64,000 nt of DNA, taken from NCBI GenBank assembly GCA_947632215.1, contig CANROJ010000002.1, positions 1-64,000 on the forward strand, read 5' to 3'. This document shows positions 45,917 to 55,905 of this stretch, one piece after another. The translations under genes were made by a program, and so were the position numbers. The notes below the pieces were generated by a model. That model was not told where the DNA came from. It saw nothing but the letters and a program-made list of their open reading frames with translations, and did no database searches. This DNA comes from an uncultured Flavobacterium sp. Lineage in GTDB: Bacteria > Bacteroidota > Bacteroidia > Flavobacteriales > Flavobacteriaceae. The number at the start of each line of letters is the position of its first letter. Positions within the stretch are counted from its first letter, which is position 1.

Positions 45917-48900
45917 ATGGCATCAAACAAAAAATACTGGAAAAGTGTTGAAGAGCTAAACGAAAATAGTTCTATTGTTGAGACGCTAAGAAATAATGAG
46001 TTTGTAGATCAAATTCCTACAGATGAATTTCTTGGTGATAAAGACGCATTGTCTTCGTCTTCTACAACTCGTCGAGACTTTTTGAAATATGTAGGGTTCT
46101 CTACTGCTGCAGCTACATTAGCAGCGTGTGAGGGACCTGTTGTAAAAGCTATACCGTATGTTGTGCAACCAGAGGAGATTGTTCCTGGAGTTGCGGATTA
46201 CTATGCTACTACAATAGCAGACGGATTTGATTTTGTGAATGTTTTAATTAAAACACGAGAAGGTCGTCCAATTAAAGTTGATAATAATAAGTTAAGTGGT
46301 GCTTATTCAGGTGCTAATGCACGTGTGAATGCATCAGTTTTATCGCTGTATGATAGCTTGCGTCTAAAAGGTCCTAAAATAGGTGGTGATGCGGCATCTT
46401 GGGATGATGTTGATGTGAAAGTTAGAGCTAGCTTACAAGAGGCAAAGAGTAAAGGTGGAAACATTGTGTTGTTAACAAACACTATGGCTAGTCCTTCTAC
46501 TGATAAAATTATTGCAGAGTTTATTGCTGCTTATCCTACAGCTAAACAAGTTGTGTATGATGCAGTATCGAGTTCTGCTGCTGTAGACGCTTACCAAAAA
46601 GCTTACGGTACAAGAGGATTGGCAGATTACGCTTTTGATAAAGCTGATGTGATCGTTTCTGTTGGTGCTGATTTTCTTACAGATTGGCAAGGTGGAGGAT
46701 ATGACGCTGCTTATGCTCAAGGACGTATTCCTAAAAACGGGAAAATGTCTAAGCATATTCAAATGGAGGCAAATATGTCTTTAGCTGGAGCTAATGCAGA
46801 TGTTAGAATCCCATTAACTGTTGCAGAGCAGAAAGCTGCTTTAATAAAATTATATAATGTTGTTACGGGTTCTTCAGTGAAGTCTATAGCAACTGCTCAA
46901 GATGAGAAAATAGCTAAAGCGGCTCAACAATTGAAGGCTGCTGGATCTAAAGGTGTCGTTGTTACAGGTCTAGATGATCAAGACGCTCAATTAGTTGTTT
47001 TCGCAATTAACGAGGCTTTAAAATCAGAAGCTTTCTTACCAGAACAAACTAAGTTTGTTAGACAAGGAGATGCTAAAGAGGTTGCGCAATTAGTTAAAGA
47101 TATGAATGCTGGTAAAGTGCATACTTTAATTATGACAGGCGTTAATCCTGTGTATACTTTAGCTAACAGTGCTGAATTTGTTACAGGATTAGAAAAAGTG
47201 GCGACTTCTGTTGCGTTTTCTTTGAAAGAAGATGAAACAGCTTTAAATTCTACTATAGCTGCTGCTGCTCCACACTATTTAGAAGCATGGGGTGATGTTA
47301 TGATCAAAAAAGGACACTACTCGGTTACTCAACCAACTATTCGTCCATTATTTGATACTCGTCAGTTCCAAGATGCTATGTTATTGTGGACTAACAACAA
47401 TACTTCTTACTATGATTATGTTAAAAACGTTGGTTCTAACGTTGCAAGTGGTTTAACTTGGAATAAATTAGTTCACGATGGTTTTGTACAATTAGATACT
47501 CCTAGTAAAGTTAGTTCTTCTATAGACCTTTCTTCTGCTGCTATGTCTTTAAGTAATAGCAAAAATGTTGAAGGTAAAGAATTAGTTTTCTATACTAAAG
47601 TTGGTATGGGGGATGGACAACAAGCTAATAACCCTTGGTTACAAGAGTTCCCAGACCCAATTTCTAGAGTTTCATGGGATAACTATGTTACTGTTTCTAG
47701 AAAGGATGCAGAGGAATTAGGTATAAAAAATTACCATGTTGCTAATGGTGGTTTAAACGGTAGCTATGTTACTTTAACTGTAAATGGTGTTACCTTAGAG
47801 AAAGTACCTGCACTTATTCAACCAGGACAAGCTCCTAATACAGTAGGTCTGGCTTTCGGATACGGTAAGCAAGCTGGTTTAAAAGAAGAAATGCAAGTAG
47901 GGGTTAATGCTTACGCATTATACCACAATATGGACGGTGTTCAATCTGTTAGTATTGAGAAAAGCTCTGGTGACCATGAGTTTGCATGTGTTCAGTTGCA
48001 AAATACTTTAATGTCAAGAAGTGATATCTTAAAAGATACTACTTTAGATATTTATAATACGGAAGAGCCTGTTAAATGGAATATTCCTGCAGTTGTTTCT
48101 TACGATCACGAAGAGGTTAAAGCAAATACTATTGATATATGGGAGTCTTTTGATCGTTCTATAGGACATCACTTTAACTTGTCTATTGATTTAAATGCTT
48201 GTACTGGATGTGGTGCTTGTGTTATTGCATGTCACGCTGAGAACAATGTACCGGTTGTTGGTAAAGAGGAAATTCGTAGAAGTAGAGATATGCACTGGTT
48301 GCGTATTGATAGATACTACTCGTCAGAAGCTACTTTTGCTGATGATTATCAAAAGAAGAAAGATGCAAGTGGTTTTGGGGAATATCGTGAGGCTTTCCAA
48401 GAATTGGAACACCCTGCTGACAACCCACAAGTTGCTTTTCAACCTGTAATGTGTCAACACTGTAACCACGCTCCATGTGAGACTGTGTGTCCAGTTGCGG
48501 CTACATCACATGGTCGTCAAGGACAAAACCAAATGGCTTATAACCGTTGTGTTGGTACTAGATATTGTGCTAACAACTGTCCTTATAAAGTAAGACGTTT
48601 TAACTGGTTCTTATATGCTCAAAATGACGCATTTGATTATAATATGAATGACGATTTAGGTCGTATGGTATTAAACCCAGATGTGGTAGTTCGTTCTAGA
48701 GGAGTAATGGAGAAATGTTCTCTATGTATTCAAATGACACAATCTACTATCTTGAAAGCTAAGAATGAAGGTAGAGCTGTACGTCCTAATGAATTCCAAA
48801 CTGCTTGTTCTGCTGCTTGTTCTAGTGGCGCAATGGTTTTTGGTGATGTTAACGACAAAGAATCAGACGTAACTGAGTTAGCTGAATCTAATCGTGCATA

Positions 48901-48967
48901 TCATTTATTAGAGCACATCGGTACTAAACCAAACGTATTCTATCACGTGAAGGTTAACAACGTATAA
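45917..48967 (+). CDS. actB: alternative complex III iron-sulfur subunit ActB
   Basis: This is a large periplasmic subunit related to molybdopterin oxidoreductases fused to an Fe-S protein. The 1016-residue protein has a twin-arginine-like segment TRRDFLKYVGFS (51-62) followed by LAAC (Cys71), so it may be Tat-exported and lipidated. The molybdopterin-like region (about 75-700) has lost cofactor-binding features in this family. The C-terminal part (from Cys762) holds four cysteine clusters: CTGCGACVIAC, CQHCNHAPCETVC, CVGTRYCANNC and CSLCIQM. It passes electrons to ActA/ActE haems. The start codon lies 41 bp after actA. Confidence 0.94.
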   Translation: MASNKKYWKSVEELNENSSIVETLRNNEFVDQIPTDEFLGDKDALSSSSTTRRDFLKYVGFSTAAATLAACEGPVVKAIPYVVQPEEIVPGVADYYATTIADGFDFVNVLIKTREGRPIKVDNNKLSGAYSGANARVNASVLSLYDSLRLKGPKIGGDAASWDDVDVKVRASLQEAKSKGGNIVLLTNTMASPSTDKIIAEFIAAYPTAKQVVYDAVSSSAAVDAYQKAYGTRGLADYAFDKADVIVSVGADFLTDWQGGGYDAAYAQGRIPKNGKMSKHIQMEANMSLAGANADVRIPLTVAEQKAALIKLYNVVTGSSVKSIATAQDEKIAKAAQQLKAAGSKGVVVTGLDDQDAQLVVFAINEALKSEAFLPEQTKFVRQGDAKEVAQLVKDMNAGKVHTLIMTGVNPVYTLANSAEFVTGLEKVATSVAFSLKEDETALNSTIAAAAPHYLEAWGDVMIKKGHYSVTQPTIRPLFDTRQFQDAMLLWTNNNTSYYDYVKNVGSNVASGLTWNKLVHDGFVQLDTPSKVSSSIDLSSAAMSLSNSKNVEGKELVFYTKVGMGDGQQANNPWLQEFPDPISRVSWDNYVTVSRKDAEELGIKNYHVANGGLNGSYVTLTVNGVTLEKVPALIQPGQAPNTVGLAFGYGKQAGLKEEMQVGVNAYALYHNMDGVQSVSIEKSSGDHEFACVQLQNTLMSRSDILKDTTLDIYNTEEPVKWNIPAVVSYDHEEVKANTIDIWESFDRSIGHHFNLSIDLNACTGCGACVIACHAENNVPVVGKEEIRRSRDMHWLRIDRYYSSEATFADDYQKKKDASGFGEYREAFQELEHPADNPQVAFQPVMCQHCNHAPCETVCPVAATSHGRQGQNQMAYNRCVGTRYCANNCPYKVRRFNWFLYAQNDAFDYNMNDDLGRMVLNPDVVVRSRGVMEKCSLCIQMTQSTILKAKNEGRAVRPNEFQTACSAACSSGAMVFGDVNDKESDVTELAESNRAYHLLEHIGTKPNVFYHVKVNNV

Positions 48968-49005
48968 TTAAAAGTATTATTAATTAAAGAAACATATAAA
49001 GGATT

Positions 49006-50415
49006 ATGTCGTCACATTACGAAGCACCCATTAGAAAACCTTTAGTTATTGGTGAGAAAACTTACCATGATATAACTGTGGATGTGGCTAGACCTGTAGA
49101 GGGAAGAGCAAACAAACTTTGGTGGAGAGTTTTCATATTAAGTTTGATAGCGTTTCTATGGGGAGTAGGTTCTATGGCTTACACAGTAGGTACAGGAATC
49201 GGAACTTGGGGATTAAATAAAACCATTGGATGGGCTTGGGATATTACCAATTTCGTTTGGTGGGTAGGTATTGGTCACGCCGGTACTCTTATCTCAGCCG
49301 TATTATTATTATTTAGACAAAAATGGAGAATGGCGATCAACCGTTCTGCAGAGGCAATGACTATTTTCTCTGTTGTTCAGGCTGGTTTATTCCCTATTAT
49401 ACACATGGGTCGTCCTTGGCTTGCTTATTGGGTTTTACCTTTACCGAACCAGTTTGGTTCGTTATGGGTTAACTTTAACTCGCCATTATTATGGGACGTA
49501 TTTGCAATTTCAACGTATTTATCTGTATCATTAGTTTTCTGGTGGACAGGTTTACTTCCAGATTTTGCTATGTTACGTGATAGAGCTATTACGCCATTTA
49601 CTAAGAGAGTTTACGGAATTTTATCTTTCGGTTGGTCTGGTAGAGCAAAAGATTGGCAACGTTTTGAGGAAGTAAATTTAGTGTTAGCTGGTTTAGCTAC
49701 ACCACTTGTACTTTCTGTGCATACGATTGTGTCTTTTGACTTCGCTACTTCAGTTATACCTGGATGGCATACAACTATCTTACCGCCTTATTTCGTAGCT
49801 GGTGCTATTTTCTCTGGATTTGCGATGGTAACAACGCTTTTAATCATTATGAGAAAGGTGTCCAACTTAGAAGATTATATAACAATACAACATATTGAAT
49901 TAATGAACATCATTGTGATGATTACTGGTTCTATTGTTGGTGTAGCTTATATTACAGAATTATGGGTTGCATGGTATTCTGGGGTTGAGTACGAACAGTA
50001 CGCTTTCCTTAACCGTGCTTCTGGTCCATACTGGTGGGCTTATTGGTTGATGATGACATGTAACGTTATTTCTCCGCAGGTTATGTGGTTTAAGAAAATT
50101 AGAACTAGTATCATGGCTTCTTTCATTATTTCTATTGTTGTAAATATTGGAATGTGGTTTGAGCGTTTTGTAATTATCGTTACATCATTACACAGAGACT
50201 ACTTACCTTCTTCATGGACGATGTTCCAACCTACATTTGTAGATGCTGGTATATACATCGGAACAATTGGCTTCTTCTTTGTATTATTCTTATTATACTC
50301 TAGAAGTTTCCCTGTAATTGCTCAAGCGGAGGTAAAAACAATCTTAAAGTCTTCAGGAGAATACTATAAGAAAGAAAGAGACAGTAAAGCGAATCATCAA
50401 TCTTTAAATCATTAA
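49006..50415 (+). CDS. actC: alternative complex III quinol-binding membrane subunit ActC (NrfD-like)
   Basis: ActC is an NrfD/PsrC-type membrane subunit that binds menaquinol. The 469-residue protein has about ten transmembrane helices, beginning RVFILSLIAFLWGVGSMAY, with conserved GHAGTLISAVL and HMGRPWLAYWVLPLPN segments characteristic of NrfD proteins. It follows actB by 38 bp and precedes actD by 6 bp. Confidence 0.94.
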   Translation: MSSHYEAPIRKPLVIGEKTYHDITVDVARPVEGRANKLWWRVFILSLIAFLWGVGSMAYTVGTGIGTWGLNKTIGWAWDITNFVWWVGIGHAGTLISAVLLLFRQKWRMAINRSAEAMTIFSVVQAGLFPIIHMGRPWLAYWVLPLPNQFGSLWVNFNSPLLWDVFAISTYLSVSLVFWWTGLLPDFAMLRDRAITPFTKRVYGILSFGWSGRAKDWQRFEEVNLVLAGLATPLVLSVHTIVSFDFATSVIPGWHTTILPPYFVAGAIFSGFAMVTTLLIIMRKVSNLEDYITIQHIELMNIIVMITGSIVGVAYITELWVAWYSGVEYEQYAFLNRASGPYWWAYWLMMTCNVISPQVMWFKKIRTSIMASFIISIVVNIGMWFERFVIIVTSLHRDYLPSSWTMFQPTFVDAGIYIGTIGFFFVLFLLYSRSFPVIAQAEVKTILKSSGEYYKKERDSKANHQSLNH

Positions 50416-50421
50416 TTCGAT

Positions 50422-50943
50422 ATGAGTAATAAAGTAATTTACGCTATATACAATGATGATGATGTATTGTTAGATGCAGTAAAGGAAACTAGATCTGCTC
50501 ATCATCATATTGAAGAGATTTATACTCCCTTCCCAGTACACGGCCTAGATAAGGCTATGGGATTAAAGCCAACTAGATTAGCTATTTGTGCATTCTTGTT
50601 TGGATTAGTAGGTTTAAGTTTTGGAACTTTCATGATGTATTACATCATGATAGTAGACTGGCCTCAAGATATCGGAGGAAAGCCAAGCTTTAGCTTCCTA
50701 CAAAATATGCCGTCATTTGTACCTATTATGTTTGAGATGACAGTGTTATTTTCTGCCCACTTAATGGTTATTACTTTCTTTTTAAGAAGTAGATTATGGC
50801 CTTTTAAAGAAGCAGAGAATCCTGATGTTAGAACAACAGATGATCACTTTTTAATGGAAGTAGCTCTTAAAGGTGAAGAAGATGCTGCTGTTGAGTTCTT
50901 CAAGAATACTGGAGCAGTTGAAGTTAAAGTAATTGAAAAGTAA
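50422..50943 (+). CDS. actD: alternative complex III subunit ActD
   Basis: ActD (DUF3341) is a small membrane subunit that packs against ActC. The 173-residue protein has a soluble N-terminal domain (residues 1-50, IYTPFPVHGLDKAMGL) and two transmembrane helices (about 55-78 and 97-120). It has no cofactor site. It starts 6 bp after actC. Confidence 0.93.
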   Translation: MSNKVIYAIYNDDDVLLDAVKETRSAHHHIEEIYTPFPVHGLDKAMGLKPTRLAICAFLFGLVGLSFGTFMMYYIMIVDWPQDIGGKPSFSFLQNMPSFVPIMFEMTVLFSAHLMVITFFLRSRLWPFKEAENPDVRTTDDHFLMEVALKGEEDAAVEFFKNTGAVEVKVIEK

Positions 50944-50950
50944 TTGTAGA

Positions 50951-51499
50951 ATGAAGAACATATATAAAATAGTAGCTTTAGTAGGAGTATCAGTATTGAG
51001 TGCTTCTTGTTTTAATAAAGAGCGTCCAAACTATCAGTTTATGCCTAACATGTACCAAGCTGTACCTTACGAGGCATATTCGGAAGTGTCTACAAGTGTT
51101 TTCGCAGATGGAATGGAAGCTCAATTACCTGCTGAAGGATCAATCCCAAGAGGGTTTCAACCTGAAGTATATCCTAACACTCCAGAGGGTTTAGCAGAAG
51201 CTAGATTGTATTTGAAGAACCCTTACCCAGACAGTGAAATGAACATTGAGAAAGGAAAAGAATTATATTCTATTTATTGTTCTGTTTGTCATGGGCCTAA
51301 AGGAGATGGACAAGGTACTTTAGTTAAGAATGAAAAGTTCTTAGGGGTTCCTAACTACCACGATCGTGATCTTACAGAAGGTGGTGTTTACCAAGTGATT
51401 ACTTATGGTTTGAATTCTATGGGTTCTCATGCTAATCAATTATCACAACATGAGCGTTGGTTAGTAACAGATTACGTTTTAAAATTGAAATCAGAATAA
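50951..51499 (+). CDS. actE: alternative complex III monohaem cytochrome c lipoprotein ActE
   Basis: The 182-residue lipoprotein has signal sequence IVALVGVSVLSASC (lipobox SASC) and a single haem site CSVCH near residue 112, with distal Met in the C-terminal half (NSMGSHA). It transfers electrons from the complex to downstream cytochromes. I use the ATG at 50951, which is 7 bp after actD; the track's 50933 is a TTG overlapping actD. Confidence 0.93.
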   Translation: MKNIYKIVALVGVSVLSASCFNKERPNYQFMPNMYQAVPYEAYSEVSTSVFADGMEAQLPAEGSIPRGFQPEVYPNTPEGLAEARLYLKNPYPDSEMNIEKGKELYSIYCSVCHGPKGDGQGTLVKNEKFLGVPNYHDRDLTEGGVYQVITYGLNSMGSHANQLSQHERWLVTDYVLKLKSE

Positions 51500-51529
51500 T
51501 AATTGTAAAACTTATTTGAAAGTTTAGAT

Positions 51530-52837
51530 ATGTATACATTATCAAAAAATTTAAAAACCTTCGCGTTAGTTCTTATGGTCTTGGGATTAATAGGAATTGC
51601 CTACGGTTTTTTAAGTGCACCTAAGACAACTGCTGAAGTAGAGCAGATCTTAACTGAGCAAGCACATCACAGTGACGATGCACATGAACAAAGTTCACAT
51701 GCTGTTTCAGAAGCAGATCATGCTGCGCATGAGCAACATTTAGAGCACGTTTTAAATCAATTGCAAAATAAGCCTTGGACTGCGGTTTATACAGCTTGTA
51801 TTTTCGTTATGTTAGTATCGTTAGGTATTTTAACATTCCAAGCAATTAACCAGGCAGCAAGTGCTGGTTGGTCACCGATATTATTTAGAGTGATGGAAGG
51901 ATTATCTGCTTATTTATTGCCAGGTTCAATCATCTTCTTTATTATTCTTGTGATTTCAGTAATGGGAGGTAATCATTTATTTATTTGGGCTGATCCTGAG
52001 GTAGTAGCTAATGATGTTATTATACAAGGAAAAACTGCATACCTAAATGTACCTTTCTTCTTAATTCGTGCTGCTATTTATTTAGTAGGATGGAATTTAT
52101 ACGCAATCTATTTACGTAAACAATCTCTTGGATTATCACAAACAGGAGATTTATCTTACCATAAGAGAATTTTCAAAGCCTCAGCTGCTTTCTTGGTTTT
52201 CTTTATTGTGAGTGAATCTATGGCTTCATGGGATTGGATTATGTCAATTGATACACACTGGTATAGTACATTATTTGGATGGTATGTATTTGCAAGTTTC
52301 TTTGTAACTGCTATCACTACTATTGCTTTTGCTACTTTGTACTTAAAAAGTAAAGGACATTTAGAATTAGTTAATAATAGCCATATTCATGATTTAGCTA
52401 AGTTTATGTTCGGATTAAGTATTTTCTGGACTTATTTATGGTTCTCTCAATTTATGTTACAGTGGTACTCTAACATTCCAGAAGAGGTAACATATTTTAT
52501 TTTTAGAATTCAAGAGTATAACTTACCTTTCTTTGGTATGTTATTATTAAACTTTGCTTTACCTTTGATATTATTGATCAATTCAGATTTCAAACGTTTA
52601 GGATGGGTTGTTGTAATGGCAGGTACTTGTATCATTATTGGTCACTACTTAGACTTCTTCTTAATGATTGCACCTGGTACAGTAGGAGGATCTTGGTTTA
52701 TCGGTGTTCCTGAGATTGCATCTTTAATGTTCTTTATTGGATTGTTTATCTATGTAGGATTTAGTGCAATTGCTAAGGCTCCACTTGAAGTAGAAAACCA
52801 TCCACTTATGGAAGAGAGTAAACATTATCATTATTAA
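51530..52837 (+). CDS. actF: alternative complex III membrane subunit ActF
   Basis: ActF is an ActC-like membrane subunit of the complex without a quinol site. The 435-residue protein has about ten transmembrane helices. After the first helix comes a His/Glu-rich stretch of about 35 residues (HHSDDAHEQSSHAVSEADHA) facing a soluble side, which could bind metal ions. It lies 30 bp after actE and 17 bp before coxB. Confidence 0.93.
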   Translation: MYTLSKNLKTFALVLMVLGLIGIAYGFLSAPKTTAEVEQILTEQAHHSDDAHEQSSHAVSEADHAAHEQHLEHVLNQLQNKPWTAVYTACIFVMLVSLGILTFQAINQAASAGWSPILFRVMEGLSAYLLPGSIIFFIILVISVMGGNHLFIWADPEVVANDVIIQGKTAYLNVPFFLIRAAIYLVGWNLYAIYLRKQSLGLSQTGDLSYHKRIFKASAAFLVFFIVSESMASWDWIMSIDTHWYSTLFGWYVFASFFVTAITTIAFATLYLKSKGHLELVNNSHIHDLAKFMFGLSIFWTYLWFSQFMLQWYSNIPEEVTYFIFRIQEYNLPFFGMLLLNFALPLILLINSDFKRLGWVVVMAGTCIIIGHYLDFFLMIAPGTVGGSWFIGVPEIASLMFFIGLFIYVGFSAIAKAPLEVENHPLMEESKHYHY

Positions 52838-52854
52838 TATTTAAAGATAAACAG

Positions 52855-53976
52855 ATGACAAGTTTATTAATAATAACTGTAGTTGTATTATTAGGAATTG
52901 CAATTTGGCAACTTACTAAGATATTCGATTTGACGCAAGTAGGATCTGGATCAAAAGATGCATCTTCAGAGATCGCAAATGAGAAAGACAATAACATTAA
53001 CGGTTATTTGAATTTCGCTTTCTTAGGTTTTATCTACGTATTTACTATTTTCAATTTAGTAAAGTATGGTAGCTTTCCTTTAATGAGTGATTCAGCGTCT
53101 GAACATGGTGAAACAGTAGATAATTTAATGTGGATCTCTATGGGTCTTATTGGATTTACTCAAATTTTCACTCAATTTTTACTTTATTGGTTCGCCTTTA
53201 AAGGAAGAGGAATTAAAGGAAGAAAAGCACTTTATTTTTCGGATAACGATAAATTAGAAGCTATTTGGACTATTATTCCTGTAATTACTTTATCAGGTTT
53301 GATCCTTTACGGACTTTTTGCTTGGAACGACATTATGTTCGTTGACGAAGAGGAAGATGTTCTTATTGTAGAGGTTTATGCTAAACAATTTGGATGGGAT
53401 GTTCGATATTCAGGTAAAGACAACGTACTAGGTAAAGCGAACGTTCGTTTTATTGAAGGTATAAATGTTGTTGGTGTGGATATGGCTGATCCTAACTCTT
53501 ACGATGACCAAATGGCTACAGAATTACATTTGCCATTAGGTAAGAAAGTAGTTTTAAAATTCCGTTCTCAAGACGTATTGCACTCAGCTTATTTACCTCA
53601 CTTTAGAGCTCAAATGAACTGTGTTCCTGGTATGGTTACACAATTCGCTTTCACGCCAACTATTACAACGGCTGATATGAGATCTCGTGAAGCTATGGTT
53701 AGCAAGGTTAGAAATATTAACAAAATTAGAGCGGAGCGTAGTCAAGAGTTAGCAGCAGCTGGACAAGAGACTTTAGATCCTTATGAATTCGATTATTTGA
53801 TTCTTTGTAATAAAATTTGTGGAGCTTCTCACTATAACATGCAAATAAAAGTTGTAGTTGAAACTCAAGACGAGTTTGATACTTGGGTTAATGCTCTTCC
53901 TACATTGGGAAGTCAATTAGCTCAGACAAAAGAAGAAGTTAACACATCGGATGAATTTGCTCAAGTTGTAAAGTAA
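52855..53976 (+). CDS. coxB: cytochrome c oxidase subunit II
   Basis: Subunit II receives electrons from cytochrome c at its CuA centre. The 373-residue protein has an extra N-terminal helix, two core transmembrane helices (about 40-60, 80-105 and 135-155), and a periplasmic cupredoxin domain. The CuA ligands are seen in HSAYLPHFRAQMN and LCNKICGASHYNM (two Cys, His, Met). It is fused to no cytochrome domain. It is placed directly after the complex III genes, implying a supercomplex. Confidence 0.95.
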   Translation: MTSLLIITVVVLLGIAIWQLTKIFDLTQVGSGSKDASSEIANEKDNNINGYLNFAFLGFIYVFTIFNLVKYGSFPLMSDSASEHGETVDNLMWISMGLIGFTQIFTQFLLYWFAFKGRGIKGRKALYFSDNDKLEAIWTIIPVITLSGLILYGLFAWNDIMFVDEEEDVLIVEVYAKQFGWDVRYSGKDNVLGKANVRFIEGINVVGVDMADPNSYDDQMATELHLPLGKKVVLKFRSQDVLHSAYLPHFRAQMNCVPGMVTQFAFTPTITTADMRSREAMVSKVRNINKIRAERSQELAAAGQETLDPYEFDYLILCNKICGASHYNMQIKVVVETQDEFDTWVNALPTLGSQLAQTKEEVNTSDEFAQVVK

Positions 53977-54004
53977 CACAATCCTATTAAAATCAAATTA
54001 TACT

Positions 54005-55801
54005 ATGTCAGCATTAGGACACGAAATAATTCATGATCATGACCATGATCATCACGATAAAGGGAATTTCTTTACTAAGTATGTATTTAGTTTAGATCAC
54101 AAAATGATCGCAAAACAGTACTTGATAACTGGTATTATCATGGGTATTGTTGGGATCGGTATGTCTCTTTTATTTAGAATGCAAATCGCATGGCCAGAGG
54201 AATCTTTTACGCTTTTTAAATGGTTATTAGGCGATAATATGGCTCCCGACGGAGTAATGAAAAATGACGCATATTTAGCTTTAGTTACAATGCATGGTAC
54301 CATCATGGTATTCTTTGTACTAACAGCAGGTTTAAGTGGAACGTTTTCCAACCTTCTTATTCCATTGCAAATTGGAGCACGTGATATGGCTTCAGGTTTC
54401 TTAAATATGTTATCTTACTGGATTTTCTTTATTTCTGCTGTTATAATGATTATTTCATTATTCGTAGAAGGAGGACCAGCATCTGCAGGATGGACAGTTT
54501 ATCCACCCTTAAGTGCATTACCACAAGCTATTCCAGGTTCAGGAATGGGTATGACTCTATGGTTAGTTTCTATGGCTTTGTTTATTGTTTCTTCAACTAT
54601 GGGATCATTAAACTATGTAGCTACAGTAATTAACTTGAGAACAAAAGGAATGTCAATGACTAGATTACCATTAAGTATCTGGGCTTTATTTACTACTGCT
54701 ATAATCGGTATCGTTTCTTTCCCTGTTCTTTTATCAGCTGCTTTATTATTATTATTTGATAGAAGTTTTGGAACATCATTCTTTTTATCTGATATCTATT
54801 TAGCTGGAGAGGTTTTACACTACCAAGGAGGTTCTCCAATATTGTATGAGCATTTATTCTGGTTCTTAGGTCACCCTGAGGTATATATTGTAATATTACC
54901 TGCTATGGGACTTACTTCAGAAATTATTGCTTGTAACGCTCGTAAACCTATCTTTGGTTACCGTGCAATGATTGCTTCTATTTTAGGTATTGCTTTCTTA
55001 TCTACAATTGTTTGGGGTCACCATATGTTCGTTTCAGGTATGAATCCTTTCTTAGGATCGGTCTTTACCTTTACTACATTATTAATTGCAATTCCATCTG
55101 CTGTTAAAGCATTTAACTATATCACTACTATCTGGAGTGGTAATATTCAGATGAACCCTTCTATGTTATTCTGTATTGGATTCGTTTCTACTTTCATTAC
55201 AGGAGGTTTAACAGGTATCATCTTAGGGGATTCAACTTTAGATATCAACGTTCACGATACTTATTTCGTAATTGCTCACTTCCACTTAGTAATGGGTATT
55301 TCTGCTCTTTATGGTATGTTTGCTGGTATCTATCACTGGTATCCAAAAATGTTTGGAAGAATGATGAATAAAAACTTAGGTTATATCCATTTCTGGGTGA
55401 CTGCAGTTTGTGCTTACGGAGTTTTCTTCCCAATGCACTTCATCGGTTTAGCTGGTTTACCTCGTCGTTACTACACAAATACAGCTTTCCCATTATTTGA
55501 TGAATTCTATGATGTGAACGTACTAATTACAGTATTTGCTTTAGTAGGAGCTGCATTCCAATTATTATTCTTATGGAACTTCTTCTATAGTATATTCTAT
55601 GGAAAGAAAGCACCACAGAATCCTTGGAGAAGTAACAGTCTTGAGTGGACTACTCCTGTGGAGCATATCCACGGAAACTGGCCAGGAGAACTACCTGTAG
55701 TTCACAGATGGCCGTATGATTACAGTAAACCTGGTTTACCTGAAGATTATGCGCCACAAACTATGCCAATGCAAGAAGGTGAAGAAGTATTACATCACTA
55801 A
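54005..55801 (+). CDS. coxA: cytochrome c oxidase subunit I
   Basis: Subunit I reduces oxygen at the haem a3-CuB site and pumps protons. The 598-residue protein has about 12 transmembrane helices. Ligands are visible: low-spin haem His in TMHGTIMVF and in HFHLVMG, CuB His plus cross-linked Tyr in [17 protein letters not shown], and the CuB His pair in VWGHHMF. The N-terminus has a His/Asp-rich leader [11 protein letters not shown]. coxC is not in the cluster. The operon ends in a hairpin terminator 21 bp later. Confidence 0.97.
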   Translation: MSALGHEIIHDHDHDHHDKGNFFTKYVFSLDHKMIAKQYLITGIIMGIVGIGMSLLFRMQIAWPEESFTLFKWLLGDNMAPDGVMKNDAYLALVTMHGTIMVFFVLTAGLSGTFSNLLIPLQIGARDMASGFLNMLSYWIFFISAVIMIISLFVEGGPASAGWTVYPPLSALPQAIPGSGMGMTLWLVSMALFIVSSTMGSLNYVATVINLRTKGMSMTRLPLSIWALFTTAIIGIVSFPVLLSAALLLLFDRSFGTSFFLSDIYLAGEVLHYQGGSPILYEHLFWFLGHPEVYIVILPAMGLTSEIIACNARKPIFGYRAMIASILGIAFLSTIVWGHHMFVSGMNPFLGSVFTFTTLLIAIPSAVKAFNYITTIWSGNIQMNPSMLFCIGFVSTFITGGLTGIILGDSTLDINVHDTYFVIAHFHLVMGISALYGMFAGIYHWYPKMFGRMMNKNLGYIHFWVTAVCAYGVFFPMHFIGLAGLPRRYYTNTAFPLFDEFYDVNVLITVFALVGAAFQLLFLWNFFYSIFYGKKAPQNPWRSNSLEWTTPVEHIHGNWPGELPVVHRWPYDYSKPGLPEDYAPQTMPMQEGEEVLHH

Positions 55802-55822
55802 TTCAATGTAAGATTTATATAG

Positions 55823-55857
55823 AAAAGGTCATCCATAAAATGGATGACCTTTTTTAT
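55823..55857 (+). terminator. terminator of the act-cox operon
   Basis: AAAAGGTCATCCAT and its complement enclose AAA and are followed by TTTTA. The ATG taken as the ruvB start by the ORF track lies within its right arm. Confidence 0.92.
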
Positions 55858-55893
55858 TGCTGTAAAGTATTTTTTAGGGATAAATTTTTAATA

Positions 55894-55901
55894 TATATTT
55901 G
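55894..55901 (+). promoter_or_regulatory. -7 element just before ruvB
   Basis: TATATTTG matches TAnnTTTG and ends only 4 bases before the ruvB ATG, so the mRNA leader would be a few bases at most. No -33 TTG is evident at the normal spacing. Confidence 0.6.
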
Positions 55902-55905
55902 TGTT

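Noticed and set aside
55840-55905. Upstream ATG for ruvB given by the ORF track
   Set aside because: It lies in the right arm of the coxA terminator hairpin. RuvB family proteins start near the second ATG, giving a normal length.
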